Assembly (NCBI GenBank): GCA_020053945.1
Contig: JAGVME010000032.1
Coordinates: 1 to 46,404, forward strand
Source: Gammaproteobacteria bacterium
GTDB lineage: Bacteria > Pseudomonadota > Gammaproteobacteria > Ga0077554 > Ga007554
Direction of reading: 5' to 3'
Length of the DNA: 46,404 nucleotides
Shown here piece by piece: positions 41,235-46,404 of this stretch. The notes below the pieces were generated by a model that saw nothing but the letters and a program-made list of their open reading frames with translations, ran no database searches and was not told the DNA's origin. Within the stretch, counting starts at the first letter, position 1. Each line of letters begins with the position of its first letter. The position numbers and the translations under genes are program-made.

Positions 41235-41253
41235 CTGCGAATTGACGGACTTG

Positions 41254-42286
41254 TCAGGCGGCTTTGATCGCCTCAATGGTGGCCGATACCACGTATTCCG
41301 TGATATCCGTTCCTGGCGCCCAATCCCGGATGAATGATTTACTTTCGTCTTTTGGGGCTACGCATAATTCTGTAAATCCACTCGCCCGCAACATTGCTTC
41401 GACTTCCGATACCCTGGAAGCACCGGCCATACAGCCTGTGTAAAGCGCCCTATCATGCCGGACCGCCTCCGGCAACTCGGCGAAGGCGACGATATCCGAA
41501 ATTGCCAACCGCCCCCTCCGGCTTCAAGACCCGATACGCCTCACTGAATACACGGGACTTATCGGGCGAGAGATTGATGACACAGTTTGAAATAATCACA
41601 TCGACGGTGTCATCCGCCACGGGTAAGCGCTCGATTTCGCCGAGGCGGAATTCAACGTTCTGGTAGACGCTCTTTTCCGCGTTATCCCGCGCCTTAGAAA
41701 CCATCTCAGGCGTCATGTCGACGCCGATCACATGGCCTAAATCGCCTACCTGACGCACGGCAAGAAAGCAGTCGAACCCTGGGCCGCTGCCAAGATCAAG
41801 CACCGTTTCGCCGGGCTTCAGGTTTGCTATCGCCTGCGGGTTACCGCACCCCAACCCCATGTTCGCGCCCGCAGGCACAGAATGGATATCCTCGGCGGTG
41901 TACCCGAGCCGCTGTGACACGGTAGCAGTGTTGACCAGCGGCGCATCGCAGCACCCCTGGCCAGCGCCACACCCCGCATCCCCCGCCGCCACGCGGCCAT
42001 ATTGTTGGCGCACAGCCTGACGTACGCTGTCGTTTGAAAAACTATCTCCATTTTTCGAGATAACGACGCTTATTTCTTCTGGCAGTGGGCTACTGGTGCA
42101 GGCAGAAGGTGAAGTGCTTGCTTGAACTGGCGCAGTACCACAACCGCAGCCTTCTGCGCCGATGGCTTTCGCTTCGGCATCTTTGACGCAACAAGCCACG
42201 ACACCCACGGGTGCCGGTCCACCACAACATCCTTCTCCCGTCGATACTGCGTTGTCATCTTTTTTCGGTTGCTTTAACGTGCTCAT
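41254..42286 (-). pseudogene. arsM: Arsenite methyltransferase ArsM split by an apparent single-nucleotide frameshift
   Basis: N-terminal ORF (41453-42286) has GETVLDLGSGPGFDCFLAVRQVG...SEAYRVLKPEG, then leaves frame. ORF 41254-41508 continues MAISDIVAFAELPEAVRHDRALYTGCMAGASRVSEVEAMLRASGF. Confidence 0.85.
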
Positions 42287-42365
42287 AATGTCTCCTGTCG
42301 TTTAGGGATATGCCATACCTCATATCTAAAGACGGGGATGCAGCGAAAAAGACGCAAATATTCGA

Positions 42366-43007
42366 TCAATCGCAGCCGCACTTGCGGTTTTTGTCGCGCG
42401 GCTCATACCCGGTGATGCCACCGCGTCCGGTTTCTATATCACAGCACTCCAGCAAACGCTGACGTAGCTTTTCGCGTCCGCGTTGTACCCTGGATTTTGC
42501 TCCGGAGAGGGAAATACCCAGACGGGTGGCCACCTCTTTCTGGGGCAAGCCCTCCACCTCTGATAATACAAGGGCTGATTGGTAAATCTCTGGAAGATCC
42601 GCGATCAACGGCTGAAGGCAGGTCGCCAACTCGGCGACATAATCACGCTCTGGCTCCGGTGCAGCAAGTTCATCAGGAAGCTCATGCCACGGTTTGAGCG
42701 ACCGGTAGTGGTCGGCAATGGCGTTTGCGGCAATACGGAACAACCAGGCGGCGATGCTACCCGGTGATTTGACTGTATGCAGGCTCGTATGCGCCTTGAC
42801 GAACACCTCTTGGAGAATGTCGTCGACGGCATCGTGTTCTCGTACGCGTTGGGCAATATAGCCACGTAACCGGGCCTTGTATTCTTGCCAGAAATCAGGC
42901 ATCGTCTTGGCGCTGTCATTGTGGGTGATGCTGCTTTTGACTCCTTTCACTGAGGCCTTTGCGGTCTTCATGGGTTTTAAGAAACGGGTCGATCTTGTGG
43001 CTGACAC
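42366..43007 (-). CDS. sigZ: ECF-type RNA polymerase sigma factor, SigZ-like, with C-terminal Cys motifs
   Basis: VDDILQEVFVKAHTSLHTVKSPGSIAAWLFRIAANAIADHYR; PQKEVATRLGISLSGAKSRVQRGREKLRQRL; C-terminal ECCDIE...KCGCD. Likely start MPDFWQEY at 42902. Confidence 0.85.
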   Translation of the reverse strand: MSATRSTRFLKPMKTAKASVKGVKSSITHNDSAKTMPDFWQEYKARLRGYIAQRVREHDAVDDILQEVFVKAHTSLHTVKSPGSIAAWLFRIAANAIADHYRSLKPWHELPDELAAPEPERDYVAELATCLQPLIADLPEIYQSALVLSEVEGLPQKEVATRLGISLSGAKSRVQRGREKLRQRLLECCDIETGRGGITGYEPRDKNRKCGCD

Positions 43008-43041
43008 GGTCGAGCTTTTCTTTTGGGGACGCGTTGTTTAT

Positions 43042-43791
43042 TTACCCCTGCTTACTCACCGCGCATGGCCCCTTAAATTCCTCCGGCACATTGGGTGGGC
43101 ACTCCCCGCACTGTAGGTTGCCGGGCACGGCAAATTCCATTTTTTTTGGGTAAGGTAAATTCAAATTCTGCATGATGCTAACAAATTCCTGCGCGGTTTT
43201 ACCACCGAGCCGCGGGTTACGGGTTTTTTCCTGGCCGATGGTGGATATTTGCCGTTGGCTATAATCATGCGCGGGATACACCAGGGTTTCGTCGGGCAGG
43301 GTAAAGAATTTTTTCTGGATGGATTCGTAAAGCGTGGCGGCATCACCGCTTTGAAAGTCAGTGCGCCCGCAACTATCAATCAATAACGCATCGCCCGTGA
43401 ACAGCAATGTGTGTGTGCCATTGTCGAGCAGATACGCATGATGCGTATCGGTGTGGCCGGGCGTGAACAGCGGATGGATTTCAATCGTGCCGACACGGAA
43501 CAGTTCGCCTTCGCGCAGTCCAACATCACGGCAGGTGATGTTATCAAGCGCCGGCCCGGCGATTTTGCTGCCCAGTAAATATTTTAATTTGCGCGCGCCG
43601 GTGAGATGGTCGGCGTGGATATGGGTTTCTACGCAATAAGCGAGCTTCAGCCCGAGTTCCTGTAGTACGCGCTGATCGCGTTCTACGGTTTCGACTACCG
43701 GGTCAATGAGCACCGCTTCTCCGGTATCACGGCAACCCAGCAGATAAGTGTAGCTTGATGAATTGGGTTCGAATAATTGCTTGAATATCAT
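43042..43791 (-). CDS. MBL-fold metallohydrolase, ETHE1/persulfide dioxygenase-like
   Basis: THIHADHLTGARKL, LFTPGHTDTHHAYLL, LLFTGDALLIDSCGRTDFQSGDAATLYESI, VYPAHDYSQRQISTIGQE. Confidence 0.93.
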   Translation of the reverse strand: MIFKQLFEPNSSSYTYLLGCRDTGEAVLIDPVVETVERDQRVLQELGLKLAYCVETHIHADHLTGARKLKYLLGSKIAGPALDNITCRDVGLREGELFRVGTIEIHPLFTPGHTDTHHAYLLDNGTHTLLFTGDALLIDSCGRTDFQSGDAATLYESIQKKFFTLPDETLVYPAHDYSQRQISTIGQEKTRNPRLGGKTAQEFVSIMQNLNLPYPKKMEFAVPGNLQCGECPPNVPEEFKGPCAVSKQG

Positions 43792-43809
43792 ATTTAATCT
43801 TGGCTCCGG

Positions 43810-45030
43810 TTATTTAGGCGACCATTCCAGATGCAGTGTCTGTGCCCACGCCTGCGTCAAAACATCTTTGATGTCCTGCGGTGTCACCGCCGTTAATTGC
43901 GCCAAACGCTCTTCCATCGACCAGTGATGCTGTTGATAGATCGCCTCGCGGGCCAATCGTTCCATGCACTCTTCAGGGTCATCTTCCGCAATCAGCATGC
44001 TGGCGCGCAAATGATCGCGCGATATTTCCAACTCATCGGCGGCCGGGCCATCACGCATCAGTTGTTGCAGCGCATCTTCCACCGCGCGGCGGCATTCGTC
44101 AACACGCCCGGGTTCGCAGGCGGTTTGGATCATCCATAGGCCGCTGTCGGAATATAAATCCAAACGTGATTGTATGGAGTATGCCAGGCCACGCTGTTCA
44201 CGAATTTCCTGAAACAAGCGCGACGATGCGCCACCGCCCAGCAGGTGGTTGGCGACCACCAGGGCGGGATAGTGTGCGTTGTCGGTCAGCGCGGGGGCGT
44301 TCATGGCCCATACCAGGTGGCTTTGCGCCAGATCTTGCTGGGCGCGGTCGTGGCCTGCCTGGAAACGGGGCGCCCAAGAGGGTGGCCGCTCACCCGTGGG
44401 CAAATGGGCAAGGGGGGAGCAGGCGTGTATCAGGGCGGCGTGGTCAACGGCGCCGGCTGCTACCACCCACAAACGGCCACCCGTCAGCAGGTCACGCAGG
44501 TAAGTGTGCAACGCGGCGCTGGTGGCGTTTTCGATGACCGCCTCACGGCCCAAAATTGGCCAGCCCAGGGGATGATCGGGCCAGACCCGCTCCACAGCGG
44601 TTTCTTCGATGGCTTCTTCAGGGGTATCGGCGATCATCGCCACCTCTTGTAGCACTACCTCGCGCTCGATCCCCATGTCTTGCTCATCGAAACGCGGATG
44701 GGTCAGCATCTCAGAAAATAACCCAAGCAATTCATAAATGTACTGTTTTGGCACCAAGCCATGCAGGGCGGTGAGCTCACGGCCAGTATGGGCGTTGATT
44801 TGTCCGCCCATGGCTTCAAAGCGGCGCGCCAGACCCAGCGCGCTGTGCGTGGCGGTGCCTTTGAATAGCATGTGTTCCAGCAAGTGCGCATAGCCGGTTT
44901 GCGTCGGCGTTTGATGGCGGCCACCGTTGAGGATCCACACCCCCAGCGACGTGCTGTGCGCGGTGGGCAGGGTGCAACTGATAATGGTCACGCCATTGTC
45001 CAGGCGTGTGGTATTGATGTCAGGGGTCAA
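43810..45030 (-). CDS. M16 family zinc peptidase (insulinase-like)
   Basis: TGYAHLLEHMLFKGT (HxxEH); LLGGGASSRLFQEIREQRGLAYSI. Confidence 0.94.
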   Translation of the reverse strand: MTPDINTTRLDNGVTIISCTLPTAHSTSLGVWILNGGRHQTPTQTGYAHLLEHMLFKGTATHSALGLARRFEAMGGQINAHTGRELTALHGLVPKQYIYELLGLFSEMLTHPRFDEQDMGIEREVVLQEVAMIADTPEEAIEETAVERVWPDHPLGWPILGREAVIENATSAALHTYLRDLLTGGRLWVVAAGAVDHAALIHACSPLAHLPTGERPPSWAPRFQAGHDRAQQDLAQSHLVWAMNAPALTDNAHYPALVVANHLLGGGASSRLFQEIREQRGLAYSIQSRLDLYSDSGLWMIQTACEPGRVDECRRAVEDALQQLMRDGPAADELEISRDHLRASMLIAEDDPEECMERLAREAIYQQHHWSMEERLAQLTAVTPQDIKDVLTQAWAQTLHLEWSPK

Positions 45031-45062
45031 ATTGGTATTGTCCTTAGGTTAAACCTGAAATA

Positions 45063-45230
45063 TAGGGCACTTCTAAAAATTCGATCAAGGCGCGAGGGCA
45101 AGGCGCCATGATATAGTAAGGGTGCGCGAAAAAGCGCAGTGTACACGTAGTACATGAGCATTTTGAGCGCCCCCTGTATAAAAGGGCAACGCCGCCATCG
45201 TGGCTTCAGCGAATTTCTAGAAGTGCCCTA
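45063..45230. mobile_element. MITE-like element with ~22-bp terminal inverted repeats upstream of recA
   Basis: ATAGGGCACTTCTAAAAATTCG at the left and CGAATTTCTAGAAGTGCCCTAT at the right (21/22 complementary); no substantial ORF; possible TA target duplication. Confidence 0.85.
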
Positions 45231-45360
45231 TGGCCAAAATGATAGCCTACACTGTTTTGGGGGCTAGGCCACCCCCCTGGTTTATGGAATAATGGTGAAC
45301 AGGATTTAAGTATTGTAGGGCAGTTGGCGATTCGGGTTAAATAAGGCACAACAGGTGAAC

Positions 45361-46377
45361 ATGATGGAAGACAACAAGCGCAAGGCGCTCAGTGCAGCGC
45401 TGAGCCAGATTGAAAAGCAATTCGGCAAAGGTTCCGTGATGCGCATGGGTGACGGCGGTGTCACGCGTGATATTGGGGTGATCTCCACCGGCTCCCTGGG
45501 CTTGGATATTGCACTGGGCATCGGCGGACTGCCGCGCGGACGCATCGTGGAAATCTACGGCCCGGAGTCTTCCGGTAAGACTACCCTGACCCTGCAAGTG
45601 ATCGCGGAGGCACAGAAGCTGGGCGGCACAGCGGCGTTTGTTGACGCAGAGCATGCCCTTGATCCCACCTATGCGAAAAAGCTCGGCGTCAATGTCGATG
45701 ATTTACTGGTATCGCAGCCGGATACCGGCGAACAGGCGTTGGAAATTGCCGATATGCTGGTGCGCTCTGGCGCGGTAGATGTGGTTGTCATCGACTCGGT
45801 GGCGGCGCTTACCCCCAAGGCTGAAATCGAAGGCGAGATGGGTGATTCGCACATGGGCTTGCAGGCGCGCCTGATGTCGCAGGCGCTGCGCAAACTCACC
45901 GCCAATATTAACCGCTCCAACACCATGGTGATCTTCATCAACCAGATCCGCATGAAGATCGGCGTGATGTTTGGCAGCCCCGAAACTACCACGGGCGGTA
46001 ATGCGTTGAAATTTTATGCTTCAGTACGCTTGGACATTCGCCGCACTGGCGCCATCAAGCGCGGTGATGAAGTGGTGGGCAGTGAAACCCGCGTTAAAGT
46101 GGTGAAAAACAAAGTAGCGCCGCCGTTCAAGGAAGCTTGTTTCGAAATTCTTTATGGCGAAGGCATTTCACTGCAAGGCGAGCTGGTGGAGTTGGGTGTA
46201 ACACACGGCTTCGTTGAAAAATCTGGCGCTTGGTATAGCTGTGAAGGTGAGCGCATCGGCCAGGGTAAAGACAATGCGCGCATTTACCTCAAAGAGCATC
46301 CCGCGCTGGCACGCAGCATCCAAATTGGTTTCGTGCGACGCCTTGACATAGGTGCCAATGCCGCCAAACCACAGTAA
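45361..46377 (+). CDS. recA: Recombinase RecA
   Basis: [77 protein letters not shown]. Confidence 0.98.
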   Translation: MMEDNKRKALSAALSQIEKQFGKGSVMRMGDGGVTRDIGVISTGSLGLDIALGIGGLPRGRIVEIYGPESSGKTTLTLQVIAEAQKLGGTAAFVDAEHALDPTYAKKLGVNVDDLLVSQPDTGEQALEIADMLVRSGAVDVVVIDSVAALTPKAEIEGEMGDSHMGLQARLMSQALRKLTANINRSNTMVIFINQIRMKIGVMFGSPETTTGGNALKFYASVRLDIRRTGAIKRGDEVVGSETRVKVVKNKVAPPFKEACFEILYGEGISLQGELVELGVTHGFVEKSGAWYSCEGERIGQGKDNARIYLKEHPALARSIQIGFVRRLDIGANAAKPQ

Positions 46378-46404
46378 ATCAACTTCCGCGCCAAGCAGCG
46401 CATG

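Noticed and set aside
41497-41520. Programmed ribosomal frameshift in arsM
   Set aside because: No canonical slippery heptamer, and a +1 shift would be needed. A homopolymer indel is the simpler explanation, though it was left as a checkable option.
45181-45196. LexA-like box CTGTATAAAAGGGCAA near the MITE right end
   Set aside because: Only the left CTGT half matches and the right half lacks ACAG.

Overview
The window looks like a gammaproteobacterial chromosome segment. About 17 kb is a complete-looking MSHA-type type IV pilus locus on + (mshE-G-F-B-A-C-D-O-P-Q-I-J-K-L-M-N). Most of the rest is housekeeping or envelope genes on -: nagZ, pabB-pabC-mltG, leuS, rfbB-A-C-D plus a coupled symporter, lptD-surA-pdxA, cvpA-purF, and a block of M16 peptidase, ETHE1-like MBL, SigZ-like sigma and arsM. 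recA is on + at the right edge. The most unusual signal is a family of ~51-bp GC-rich repeats. It has one intergenic copy and several copies inside conserved genes (pabB, rfbD, and a tandem pair in rfbB), where it appears as extra in-frame peptide segments. The unit length is a multiple of three, the consensus is stop-free in five of six frames, and it is read in two different frames in different host genes. Other signals: a 168-bp MITE-like element with 22-bp terminal inverted repeats upstream of recA; a 24-bp perfect palindromic element between mshC and mshD; an arsM split by an apparent 1-nt shift at a G tract; hairpins overlapping the ribosome-binding regions of mshE and pdxA; an orphan secreted Cys-paired protein; and a dienelactone hydrolase without a visible start or signal peptide. 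Everything is based on reading the sequence and the supplied ORF track. No database search or folding calculation was run.
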